This document shows, piece by piece, positions 14,588 to 22,418 of a DNA stretch of 22,492 bases (positions within the stretch are counted from its first letter, which is position 1; each line of letters opens with the position of its first letter). The translations under genes and the position numbers were made by a program. Source of the stretch: JANRIC01 sp033765345. Lineage in GTDB: Bacteria; Bacteroidota; Bacteroidia; Cytophagales; Microscillaceae. The stretch covers positions 1-22,492 of the forward strand of contig JANRIC010000074.1 of the NCBI GenBank assembly GCA_033765345.1. The letters are read 5' to 3'. The notes under the pieces are model-generated. The model made no database searches, had not been told where the DNA came from, and saw only the letters and a list, made by a program, of their open reading frames with translations.

Positions 14588-17515
14588 ATGAAGACAAATT
14601 TACCCAAGGTAAATAAACATAGATCTGAGGAAACTGAAAGCCGGTTTTTTGATGAACAAGGACACCTCAATGATTCCGGCTGTACACTTTATGTAGAAGC
14701 AAGGCTTTTGCAAAGAGAAGAAGAGCTTCCCTTAGCAATTACTCGACATATCGAGTCATGCCCACATTGTCAGCAAGAAATACTCGATTTTTACGAATTT
14801 ATGCAGGATGAAGACCCTGCTAACCTTGAAGTACATCCGGTACTTATACCTTCTGCCAAATCTTTATGGATTCGCCGACTGGTCAATTATACTTCTTCAC
14901 TCAGCCGTGTGGCCGCTGTGGTACTTCTGACCGTAGTATCCTGCCTTGCCTATCTCATAGTTCGTGAGCCGAATGGTGACGAAGTCAAAAATCTTGTTTC
15001 TCCCTTCGAGAATGAAAATCTTCAGGTTCGTTTTCACGTCTGGGAAATGCAAGGCCAAGAAGCACGTACATTTACACTGCCCAATGGCTCTCTGATTCAC
15101 GTTTCTGCCAATACCTTTGCAGACTACAACGGCTTGCCCGTCAGTGGAAAAATTCAGCTGAAATATCGCGAATTTATACACGCATCAGATTTGATCGTAA
15201 GCGGCATTCCCATGAGAATCAATCAGATTGATGGTGATCACCCCCTTGAAACAGCAGGCATGTTTGAGATCAAAGCCAGTAAAGATGGTGACCCCATTTT
15301 TATAGCTCCCGGAAAATTTATTGAAGTGAATATGGCTTCTTCCTGGGGTGCTGAAAACTTTAATAATTATTATCTCGACCCTCACTTTACCCAAGAAGTG
15401 GCACTTAACACGCCGCTCACAACCCCAGCACTTGCCCGAATGCCTGAGCATCAGTGGAAGCTAATTGGAAAATCAGAAATCATCCCAACTGCCAGACTAG
15501 TTCGAGAAAATGCCTGGCTCTTGCAGAAAAGAGATATGGAAATAGATTCCCTGGCACTTAAAATCGTGCAAGCGCAAGATGAAATGTTGTGGAACCAACA
15601 AAATCAAATGACCAACCCAAAATCCATTCCATCCACACAGTCATTGTATTTTACCCTGAGTTTGAATCTTGAAGAAAACCCGGATATGGGCAAATATCAA
15701 GATGTTATCTGGGAATATATGGGCGAAAATGAAGAAGAAAGCCCTTCTATCAATAACCATTGGGCATTGAATGAAAAATGGGACTCTTTGAACCTTACTC
15801 CACTCAAATATAAACCCCTGAGCCTGAAAGGACACAGCGCAGCCGTCAATTCAGCTTATTTCTCACCGGATGGGCTTTACGTGGTTACAGCCTCGGATGA
15901 TCATAGTGCCAAGATATGGACCAATGAAGCCCGTTATCTACATACCCTAAAAGGACATACCGATGTCGTCAATTCAGCCGTTTTTTCACCGACAACAGGA
16001 GCCTATATCCTTACAGCCTCGGATGATCATAGTGCTAAGATTTGGTCTCGTCAGGGAAATTTTATTACCACACTCTCAGGGCATCACGGTGCTGTAAAAA
16101 ATGCTGCATTCTCGGCAAATGGTGATTATATTCTGACTACTTCCACAGATCATACCGCCCGACTCTGGAACGCCAGAGGTCAGATTTTGTATACCTTGCC
16201 ACACATTCGTACAAATTCACCGGCTAGTTTTTCCTCAGATAATAATTATGTACTCACCATCCCAACCGACAGCACCGCTCAAGTGTGGTCTATAAAAGGT
16301 GACCTGATTGCTACTTTGCCCGGGCAATTCAACTCGGCGGCTTTTTCTCCAGATAGCAAGCAAATCGTCACGACCTCTCAAAAAGTATCCAGCGGTTCGG
16401 CAGCTCTTTGGACCGTAAAAGGCAAATTGCTCAAATCTTTTGATCTCAATGACCTTGCAGCCAAATTTACTCCCAATGGGCAATATCTTGTCTCTACAAC
16501 TGGTAACGGCTCTCGTTTGTGGTATCTCAATCCGGCAGAATCATACAACACAGTTTTGATTAGAAATCTTAAAAACCTACCAGGTAAAGACCGTAAAGGC
16601 CACGAAGGACACATCACACACGTAGATTTTTCAAAATACGGCGATTATATCATCACGGCTTCCGAAGATCATACGACCAAAATATGGAGCGAAAACGGCT
16701 GGATTCAACATACCTTGCGCGAACATACCGCAGGGGTCAATACAGCCGTATTTGCACCCGACGGCAAATCCATCCTTACTGCCTCAGATGATCATACAGC
16801 CAAAATATGGATTGAAAGAAAAGTAGGCAATATTTACGAATTGGAACTAATCAAAAATCCCAAATATTTTGACGCAAGAAAACCCAATGCCCTAAAACTA
16901 GCAGGCAAAAAATTTTATACCGTTGTCAGAGAAACCAACCCCGAAGACATCCCTGAAGAAAAAATTACCCAGCCTAATTTAGAGATCAATCCAGTAGTAG
17001 AACTGGAAGAACGCTATGAAAAAGCACTCGCTTCCAAACACTTCCTGGAGAAAATTCAAATGACCGAAAAAACCGTATATCTCCGAAAATTTAAAGTCAA
17101 AACATTAGGCATCTATGGAAGTAACCGGATTTATAAAAATAACTTCCCCATTTCTTGTTTGAGCCTGCTTGCTATTGAAGGTTCGCCGGAATATAATTCC
17201 ATGAAGGTGTTTGTCATTTCTGGCCAACAGCAAACCGCCATTCAATTACTAGAATATCAACAGGATTCTCCGATTCATATACAATTTGATCCCATGTATC
17301 CCAGTATTTTGTTGGCTGTACTTCCTGGTGACAGAGTGGCTTATTTTTCCTCAAAACAAAACGAGGATTTTAGCTATTCAGACCTGGAGTACAAACAACC
17401 CTTTGTTTTTAACCTGAAATACCATCAGGTGATTACCTCAAAAATAGAGTTAGACCTTCTCACCCAAGACCCCGAGATCGTATCCCAACCCAATTTCAAA
17501 GGCTGGAATTTTTAG
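14588..17515 (+). CDS. Anti-sigma-like membrane protein with extracytoplasmic eight-blade WD40 propeller
   Basis: The 975-residue protein has a cytoplasmic N-terminus with an anti-sigma zinc motif (H54-x3-C58-x2-C61; C32 upstream). One membrane helix follows (about 107-125, R-V-A-A-V-V-L-L-T-V-V-S-C-L-A-Y-L-I-V). Residues 140-300 (F-T-L-P-N-G-S-L-I-H-V, K-Y-R-E-F, S-G-I-P-M, A-G-M-F-E-I-K-A) look like a beta-rich ectodomain I know from Bacteroidota envelope proteins. Residues 413-745 form eight WD40 repeats (G-H...V-N-S-A-x-F-S-P-D-G...T-A-S-D-D-H-S-A-K-I-W); repeats 4-6 are degenerate. The last 180 residues (L-G-I-Y-G-S-N-R-I-Y) look like the second half of the same ectodomain, as if the propeller were inserted in it. 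Predicted role: hold the sigma-like partner at the membrane and respond to a periplasmic signal. The start is the ATG at 14588; the ATG at 14581 is out of frame. Confidence 0.85.
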   Translation: MKTNLPKVNKHRSEETESRFFDEQGHLNDSGCTLYVEARLLQREEELPLAITRHIESCPHCQQEILDFYEFMQDEDPANLEVHPVLIPSAKSLWIRRLVNYTSSLSRVAAVVLLTVVSCLAYLIVREPNGDEVKNLVSPFENENLQVRFHVWEMQGQEARTFTLPNGSLIHVSANTFADYNGLPVSGKIQLKYREFIHASDLIVSGIPMRINQIDGDHPLETAGMFEIKASKDGDPIFIAPGKFIEVNMASSWGAENFNNYYLDPHFTQEVALNTPLTTPALARMPEHQWKLIGKSEIIPTARLVRENAWLLQKRDMEIDSLALKIVQAQDEMLWNQQNQMTNPKSIPSTQSLYFTLSLNLEENPDMGKYQDVIWEYMGENEEESPSINNHWALNEKWDSLNLTPLKYKPLSLKGHSAAVNSAYFSPDGLYVVTASDDHSAKIWTNEARYLHTLKGHTDVVNSAVFSPTTGAYILTASDDHSAKIWSRQGNFITTLSGHHGAVKNAAFSANGDYILTTSTDHTARLWNARGQILYTLPHIRTNSPASFSSDNNYVLTIPTDSTAQVWSIKGDLIATLPGQFNSAAFSPDSKQIVTTSQKVSSGSAALWTVKGKLLKSFDLNDLAAKFTPNGQYLVSTTGNGSRLWYLNPAESYNTVLIRNLKNLPGKDRKGHEGHITHVDFSKYGDYIITASEDHTTKIWSENGWIQHTLREHTAGVNTAVFAPDGKSILTASDDHTAKIWIERKVGNIYELELIKNPKYFDARKPNALKLAGKKFYTVVRETNPEDIPEEKITQPNLEINPVVELEERYEKALASKHFLEKIQMTEKTVYLRKFKVKTLGIYGSNRIYKNNFPISCLSLLAIEGSPEYNSMKVFVISGQQQTAIQLLEYQQDSPIHIQFDPMYPSILLAVLPGDRVAYFSSKQNEDFSYSDLEYKQPFVFNLKYHQVITSKIELDLLTQDPEIVSQPNFKGWNF

Positions 17516-17582
17516 TTTTTCTCCAATAAAATGAATATTTTTCTATAAAAATAAGAATATAATATTTTTTATAGAGTATTTA

Positions 17583-17612
17583 TTGATTTTATTTGAAATT
17601 TTTCTACATTTG
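17583..17612 (+). promoter_or_regulatory. Bacteroidota-type promoter before DUF2851 gene
   Basis: TTG at 17583-17585, 19 bases, then TACATTTG at 17605-17612 fit the Bacteroidota housekeeping consensus (TTTG/TTG, N17-23, TAnnTTTG). The start codon at 17642 is 30 bases further on, giving a leader of roughly 20-25 bases. This suggests that the DUF2851 gene is transcribed on its own, not only by read-through from the WD40 gene. Confidence 0.65.
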
Positions 17613-17641
17613 TTGGAAATTCATCATGCTACCGACAAGTT

Positions 17642-18916
17642 ATGTACGAAGACTTTTTACATTTTATCTGGCAGTTTCAGTATTTTGATACTTCTCAACT
17701 CCACACAAGCCAACAGGATACCCTCAGTATTCTGGATAAAGGCTTCCCCAACTCAAATGCCGGGGCTGATTTTCATCAGGCAAGAATACTGATCAATGGT
17801 GTGGAATGGGTTGGTAACGTCGAAATTCACCTCAAATCCTCCCAATGGAACCAACACAAGCACCACCTCAATCCACAATACAATGCCGTGATACTACACG
17901 TGGTTTGGGAAGATGACCAACCCGTACAAAGGGAAGACCATTCGTATATTCCAACATTGACGCTCAAAGATCGGGTAAATTCGGAATGGCTGTATAAATA
18001 TCAGGCGATTTTAGCTCACCAATCTCCTATTCCATGTGCTTCTCAACTTCGGGAAGTAAGACCACTCACCAAAATGATGATGCTTGATCAAACGCTTGTC
18101 AGGCGTTTGGAAGAAAAAACTTTTTTATTCAAAGCCTTACTGATCAAAAACCAAGGCGATTGGGAAGAAAGCACCTATCAACTTTTGTCCAAAAATTTTG
18201 GGTTTAAAATCAACAGTGAGGCTTTTCTGAGCTTAAGCCAGGCAGTACCACTCAAGGTACTGCAAAAACACCGCGATCAAGTCAGCCAGGTCGAGGCTCT
18301 TTTGTTTGGTCAGGCAGGTTTTTTGGATGAGCGCAAGGATGACCCTTACTTCAAAAATCTTCAGCAAGAGTATCTTTTTTTGTCCGAAAAATATCGGATT
18401 TATAACCGAAAATTGGATGTAGCAACGTGGAAATTCCTGCGTCTTCGCCCTGCAAACTTCCCAGAAATAAGGATTGCACAATTAGCAGCTTTAATATGTA
18501 AAGATCAGGGGTTTTTCTCTATTTTTTTAGAAAACAATTATGAAGAACTCAGAAAAATATTCAAAGTAACCCAAAATCCTTATTGGCAAGAACATTATCG
18601 TTTTGCCAAAAAATCTTCCAAAAAAATCTCTGGATTAGGTAAAACCAGCATCGATAATATCATCATTAATACTGTAGTACCGGTTTTAGCCACCTATTCT
18701 TTGGAAAAAGGGCATCAGGAAGCCATGGACAAAGCTCTTCAGCTTTTAGAAAAACTTCCGGCAGAGAATAACTATGTACTCCGTATCTGGGCTGAACTGG
18801 GGCAACCCGTAAAAACTGCTTATGATTCGCAGGCCTTGATCGAGCTTTACAATCACTATTGCAAAGCTCGTAAATGCCTTCATTGCAGCATCGGTATAGA
18901 ATTGATTCGAAAATAA
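17642..18916 (+). CDS. DUF2851 family protein
   Basis: This 424-residue cytoplasmic protein has no signal peptide or membrane segment. The N-terminal signature is clear: N-S-N-A-G-A-D-F-H-Q-A-R-I (residues 37-49), W-V-G-N-V-E-I-H-L-K-S-S-Q-W-N-Q-H-K-H-H (56-75), and Y-N-A-V-I-L-H-V-V-W-E-D-D (80-92). These match DUF2851, a conserved single-copy family of Bacteroidota with no known function. The rest is helical and variable; the C-terminus holds two closely spaced cysteines (C-K-A-R-K-C-L-H-C). The spacing D43, E61, K65 on predicted strands recalls nuclease folds, but this is only a visual hint. The gene has its own promoter at 17583-17612 and is convergent with the membrane-protein gene downstream. 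Confidence 0.92.
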   Translation: MYEDFLHFIWQFQYFDTSQLHTSQQDTLSILDKGFPNSNAGADFHQARILINGVEWVGNVEIHLKSSQWNQHKHHLNPQYNAVILHVVWEDDQPVQREDHSYIPTLTLKDRVNSEWLYKYQAILAHQSPIPCASQLREVRPLTKMMMLDQTLVRRLEEKTFLFKALLIKNQGDWEESTYQLLSKNFGFKINSEAFLSLSQAVPLKVLQKHRDQVSQVEALLFGQAGFLDERKDDPYFKNLQQEYLFLSEKYRIYNRKLDVATWKFLRLRPANFPEIRIAQLAALICKDQGFFSIFLENNYEELRKIFKVTQNPYWQEHYRFAKKSSKKISGLGKTSIDNIIINTVVPVLATYSLEKGHQEAMDKALQLLEKLPAENNYVLRIWAELGQPVKTAYDSQALIELYNHYCKARKCLHCSIGIELIRK

Positions 18917-18928
18917 ACACTAGCCTTT

Positions 18929-19034
18929 AGGGGTTGGGTGTCAGGTGTGAGGATTTTTGCTTTGATGTAAGAGGCAATTTAGCATAAAAAACCTTCCAAT
19001 GCCAAATATCAAATACCCAATCCCTAACACCCAA
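18929..19034. repeat. Degenerate heptamer clusters in inverted orientation at a convergent gene junction
   Basis: AGGGGTTGGGTGTCAGGTG (from 18929) carries GGGNGTY-like heptamers on the plus strand. CCCAATCCCTAACACCC (19016-19032) carries the same type on the minus strand (GGGTGTTAGGGATTGGG). TTGGGTGT (18934-18941) and ACACCCAA (19027-19034) pair perfectly over 8 bp across a 85-base AT-rich spacer. The cluster fills nearly the whole gap between the two convergent genes and could help end transcription. Confidence 0.6.
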
Positions 19035-19037
19035 ATA

Positions 19038-20417
19038 CTACGGCATATACCAAAAGGGCAAGGTGTATAAATATCCTTTTTCATTTGTTGTATCAGGTAC
19101 GGCAGTAGTGACCTTGAGCAAATGCTTGCCCGGACTGAGCTTTTGAGTCGGTATGTAGGTCAAAAAACCCTTTTTAGCAGGTTGTTTACTTTGAAAATAC
19201 ACAAAGTCTTGGTTTTGGTACAAAGAATCATCTATATATACCTTAAAGAATTTGGCTATACACTCCAGATGATGGTGATCCAGGAAAGCTCTTTTTTGGT
19301 ATTTATTCAGTGAATCAGGAGGGTTTATTGCTTTGCAAAAACTCCTAAGCTGTTGATCTCTTTGTTTGGGATAAGCCAGAAATACCTTCAGGTAAGGCTC
19401 TTTGATGATATCTGCCTGAATGCTTATGCTTGTCACCATTTCGTCTGAGAGGCGGAGATTGTCATAATTTTGATCTGATACCAGATTGGATTCTGTCCTT
19501 TGAGAAAAAAAATCCCTGCTTTCAACCACATGAGCAGCCCGTTTAAATAGTATTGAAAAAAACAAAACTACGTAAAAAGCCAGAAAAAATGCTACGCCGT
19601 AGAGGGTCATCTTCCGAGTATTTACATTGGAAAATAGAGTCATAAGAATATAACTAATCGGATAATAAATCAAAGGAAAGGTGACCATGCCAAAATTCCA
19701 GGTAGCTGTAAAGTGCCATTTCTTGAATCTGGGATGCTCGTGAAAACGTTTTAAATTGAGTATAGATACCATCAGGGCATAAAGTATGATCAGTGCAAGG
19801 AGACTACCATAAATGGTATATTCGTATTCTTTATAGAGTGCTTCGGGAATAAAAAATTTCAAGCTACTAATCAGCATAAATATCAAGAGATACATCCAGC
19901 TTACCCCTAAGAGAAAAATCACAAACATAAAAGAAATAGAGAAAAGAATACTGCACATTTTGTCCAGACTAACAATAAAGGCATCCAACCTCCCCAATTT
20001 CTCCTGTATTTTCATTTTGTAATAGTGCCCATAAAAAGTAATCTTTTCATAACGAATGCCTTCGGGGAACACCGAAAACAAACCCACCATACCCACCCAA
20101 AAAGCCCTCATGGCAAAATGTATTATAAAAGTGATGATCAACAGATAAGATACTGCATTCATCATTTCATAAAGCAGCGAAATGGTATTGAACTCTACAT
20201 TTTCGGTATCCAGGATAAAATTGTATACATAATAATCATAAAGCCATTCAAAATAACCCGGCAGGCTTACTGTCAGGTAGATCGCCACCCCTGAGATCAG
20301 CAACTCAGGCTCCCAGCTTTGTTGGGAGGTTGCCTGAATCCATTCTTTTTGTTCTTCGGTGACAGGTTGATTGATGTCTTGGGGTTTATTTTCTAAATCT
20401 GTAGGATTATCTTTCAT
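19038..20417 (-). CDS. Multi-pass membrane protein with soluble C-terminal domain, unknown function
   Basis: The protein has 459 residues from the ATG at 20417; a TTG nine codons upstream is possible but less likely. A polar, acidic N-terminal tail of about 35 residues precedes seven to eight hydrophobic segments between about residues 40 and 310 (for example L-L-I-S-G-V-A-I-Y-L-T-V-S-L, and S-F-M-F-V-I-F-L-L-G-V-S-W-M-Y-L-L). The last 150 residues are soluble (L-K-V-F-L-A-Y-P-K-Q-R-D, then Y-I-P-T-Q-K-L-S-P-G-K-H-L-L-K-V). I do not recognise a named family; similar uncharacterised membrane proteins occur in Bacteroidota. It is 74 bases downstream of the DUF2027-Smr gene on the same strand, so co-transcription is possible. 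Confidence 0.8.
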   Translation of the reverse strand: MKDNPTDLENKPQDINQPVTEEQKEWIQATSQQSWEPELLISGVAIYLTVSLPGYFEWLYDYYVYNFILDTENVEFNTISLLYEMMNAVSYLLIITFIIHFAMRAFWVGMVGLFSVFPEGIRYEKITFYGHYYKMKIQEKLGRLDAFIVSLDKMCSILFSISFMFVIFLLGVSWMYLLIFMLISSLKFFIPEALYKEYEYTIYGSLLALIILYALMVSILNLKRFHEHPRFKKWHFTATWNFGMVTFPLIYYPISYILMTLFSNVNTRKMTLYGVAFFLAFYVVLFFSILFKRAAHVVESRDFFSQRTESNLVSDQNYDNLRLSDEMVTSISIQADIIKEPYLKVFLAYPKQRDQQLRSFCKAINPPDSLNKYQKRAFLDHHHLECIAKFFKVYIDDSLYQNQDFVYFQSKQPAKKGFLTYIPTQKLSPGKHLLKVTTAVPDTTNEKGYLYTLPFWYMP

Positions 20418-20490
20418 ATATGAGAGGCAATTATTTTTCAGCAAATTTGTCGTTTCATCGGGGCGTTAGTTACTAAATTGTAGTCTGATT

Positions 20491-21507
20491 TTATTTGAAG
20501 CGAACCAAAGTAGCTCCATAACCGAACTTTTCTTTTTGAGCGTCCTGAAAGTACTTAATACCAGGATTGCCCGAAAGTCGTCTTTGAATTTCGCTTCTGA
20601 GCTTTCCATTACCTACGCCGTGTATAAAAATAATCTCGTACATACCACAAGCGATGGCAGCCTCAAGGTTGCTTTCAAAAGTTTTAATCTGAAGTTGAAT
20701 GATCTCGGCACTGTTGAGTTTTTCATAATCTTCCGTAATGGCTTCAATATGGAGATCAACTTCCAGTTTAGGTGCTTTGATAGAGACTTTCTGGCTGCTT
20801 ACCTCCTGATTCTTCGGTTTAAGCATCTCTTCTTTGATTTTTTGAGGATCGATAAAAGCAGGTTCTTTGACGTCGATGTCCGTGGAAAGTACAGAAGGTT
20901 CAATTTTCTCGTCTTTATCCAACTGCATCAGATAAGCTTCTCTATTCAGGATAGGGGCATTTTGTTTGCTTTTAAAAAAAGTACCTGCCCGGTATCTGAC
21001 TCTTTTGATCATAGGCTCACGCATCGGGTATCGCCCATCTCTAAAAAACAGGAATTGAAATACAAACACACCCCAGTTTTCAAAATCCTGAATATTGACC
21101 TCGTACACCTTTGTAGAATCTTTGGGAGGAATTTTTCCGGTGAATACGCCTTTATAAAGATTTTCGGACTCTATTCCCATCACAAAGGGTAGGTCATAGT
21201 CGGTATTATTGATCAGATGCAAGGAGTGAAAACGATCATTGATGGCTGTAAAGGCAGTATAAATACCCAATTGAGCCAGTATTTTGGGCTTATCGGGCGT
21301 GAGTTTGATTTGCTCGATTTCTACAAAGCTTCGTTTTCTTTCCAGAAGTAGGTTTTCTTCTTTGGCAATAATGACCAATTCAGATATTTTCACAGGGATG
21401 TGAAAACCTTCTTCAATTTCAACCTCTACAAGTGTATTGCTAATCACTTTGCTTACGATTCCTTCTTCGTTAGAGTGTAATAGTCTTACACGATCACCAA
21501 TATTCAT
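20491..21507 (-). CDS. DUF2027 / Smr-domain protein
   Basis: The 338-residue protein starts with a small beta-barrel-like domain (M-N-I-G-D-R-V-R-L-L...E-G-I-V), followed by the DUF2027 core. It ends in a Smr (MutS2 C-terminal) domain: E-V-D-L-H-I-E at 249-255, H-G-V-G-N-G-K-L-R at 296-304 and G-Y-G-A-T-L-V at 329-335. Smr domains bind or nick nucleic acid, acting on branched DNA in MutS2 and on colliding-ribosome mRNA in SmrB-type enzymes; the DLH and HGxGxG motifs that form the active surface are intact here. DUF2027-Smr proteins are typical of Bacteroidota, with no MutS2 ATPase attached. The substrate in this organism is unknown. Its start faces the repeat region at the right end. Confidence 0.92.
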   Translation of the reverse strand: MNIGDRVRLLHSNEEGIVSKVISNTLVEVEIEEGFHIPVKISELVIIAKEENLLLERKRSFVEIEQIKLTPDKPKILAQLGIYTAFTAINDRFHSLHLINNTDYDLPFVMGIESENLYKGVFTGKIPPKDSTKVYEVNIQDFENWGVFVFQFLFFRDGRYPMREPMIKRVRYRAGTFFKSKQNAPILNREAYLMQLDKDEKIEPSVLSTDIDVKEPAFIDPQKIKEEMLKPKNQEVSSQKVSIKAPKLEVDLHIEAITEDYEKLNSAEIIQLQIKTFESNLEAAIACGMYEIIFIHGVGNGKLRSEIQRRLSGNPGIKYFQDAQKEKFGYGATLVRFK

Positions 21508-21587
21508 ATTTTTTAGCTTTAAATGAATTTATACAAATATATGCACAGTACTTTATTTTTAGTAAAATACCTGACTGAAATGTTTGA

Positions 21588-21971
21588 GGTGTCGGGGGTC
21601 GGGTGTTGGGAGTTGGGGGGCGGGAGTTGGGAGTTGGGAGTTGGGTGTTGGGAGTTGGGAGTTGGGGGTCGGGAGTTGGGAGTTGGGGGTCGGGTGTTGG
21701 GAGTTGGGGGTCGGGAGTTGGGAGTTGGGAGTTGGGGGTCGGGTGTTGGGAGTTGGGTGTTGGGAGTTGGGGGTCGGGTGTTGGGAGTTGGGTGTTGGGA
21801 GTTGGGAGTTGGGGGTCGGGTGTTGGGTGTTGGGAGTTGGGAGTTGGGGGGCGGGTGTTGGGAGTTGGGTGTCGGGTGTCGGGAGTTGGGAGTTGGGGGG
21901 CGGGTGTTGGGAGTTGGGTGTCGGGTGTTGGGAGTTGGGAGTTGGGGGTCGGGTGTGAGGTGTCGGGTGCG
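21588..21971 (+). repeat. G-rich heptamer minisatellite (54 units in unbroken 7-bp register)
   Basis: From 21594 to 21971 the sequence divides into 54 consecutive heptamers beginning with GGG (one AGG), with no insertion or deletion; one partial unit precedes them. By my count: GGGAGTT 25, GGGTGTT 12, GGGGGTC 8, GGGTGTC 3, GGGGGGC 3, and three variants at the right end. The plus strand has G-runs of three or more every 7 bases, so it can form G-quadruplexes. Three frame phases cycle through the array, so long open frames on both strands arise mechanically. It resembles the heptanucleotide repeats (STRR) described in cyanobacteria. Confidence 0.95.
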
Positions 21972-21982
21972 GAGTCAGTAAA

Positions 21983-22339
21983 TTTACATTCTCCGAAGGC
22001 TCGTTTACATCCTCTAAAGGCTTATTTACATCCTTTGAAGGCTTATTTACATCCTCCGAAGGCTCGTTTACATCCTCCAAAGGCTTGTTTACATCCTCCG
22101 AAGGCTTGTTTGCATCCTCCAAAGGCTTGTTTGCATCCTCCGAAGGCTTGTTTGCATCCTCCGAAGGCTTGTTTGCATCCTCCGAAGGCTTGTTTACATC
22201 CTCCGAAGGCTTGTTTATATCCTCCAAAGGCTTGTTTACATCCTCCAAAGGCTTGTTTACATCCTCCAAAGGCTTGTTTACATCCTCCGCAGGCTCGTTT
22301 GCATCCTCCGAAGGCTTGTTTATATCCTTTGAAGGCTGA
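21983..22339. repeat. 21-bp tandem repeat, 17 copies
   Basis: Seventeen contiguous 21-bp units, consensus TTTACATCCTCC followed by GAAGGCTTG, run without length change. Variation is concentrated at a few sites: TTTACAT/TTTGCAT/TTTATAT, CCGAAG/CCAAAG and GGCTTG/GGCTCG; units at both ends are more diverged. A degenerate eighteenth unit may lie at 22340-22362. The array begins 11 bases after the heptamer array, and 21 is three times 7. It is open in two plus frames and at least one minus frame. Confidence 0.95.
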
Positions 22340-22418
22340 TTTACTAGCCTACGCCAAGGCTGCCTTTGCCAATGTAAAAGCTCAGCAGATTGCGGCAGTA
22401 ACCGCTCTTCCCACTTCT
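22340..22418. other. Short unique sequence next to the 21-bp array; possible coding edge
   Basis: This 79-base stretch stays open in the plus frame that reads L-H-P-P-K-A in the repeats; there it gives the alanine-rich, helix-like A-Y-A-K-A-A-F-A-N-V-K-A-Q-Q-I-A-A-V. It also stays open in the minus frame that reads E-D-V-N-K-P in the repeats; there it gives a tryptophan- and arginine-rich sequence. One could be the edge of a real gene extending outside the window, but neither can be proven. No start codon other than GTG/TTG is available in the plus frame. Confidence 0.35.

Noticed and set aside
20418..20444. TTG start extending the membrane protein by nine residues
   Set aside because: The ATG at 20417 gives a normal acidic N-terminal tail; nothing supports the extension.
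21523..21981. Plus-strand glycine/leucine/tryptophan-rich open frame over the heptamer array
   Set aside because: A 7-bp repeat without stops is open in every phase; the composition reflects only the repeat.
21559..22269. Long minus-strand open frame (repeats E-D-V-N-K-P-S then P-T-P-N-S-Q)
   Set aside because: It is produced by two minisatellites whose units contain no stop. Unit differences are mostly amino-acid changing in this frame, and it ends in 12 residues of unrelated sequence. It is kept only as an alternative to the plus frame in the findings.
22085..22339. Plus-strand frame reading S-S-E-G-L-F-T
   Set aside because: It begins at a TTG inside the array, stops as soon as the repeat ends (TGA), and its variants are mostly amino-acid changing.
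21983..22339. CRISPR array
   Set aside because: The 21-bp units are directly contiguous with no unique spacers, and no cas genes are present.
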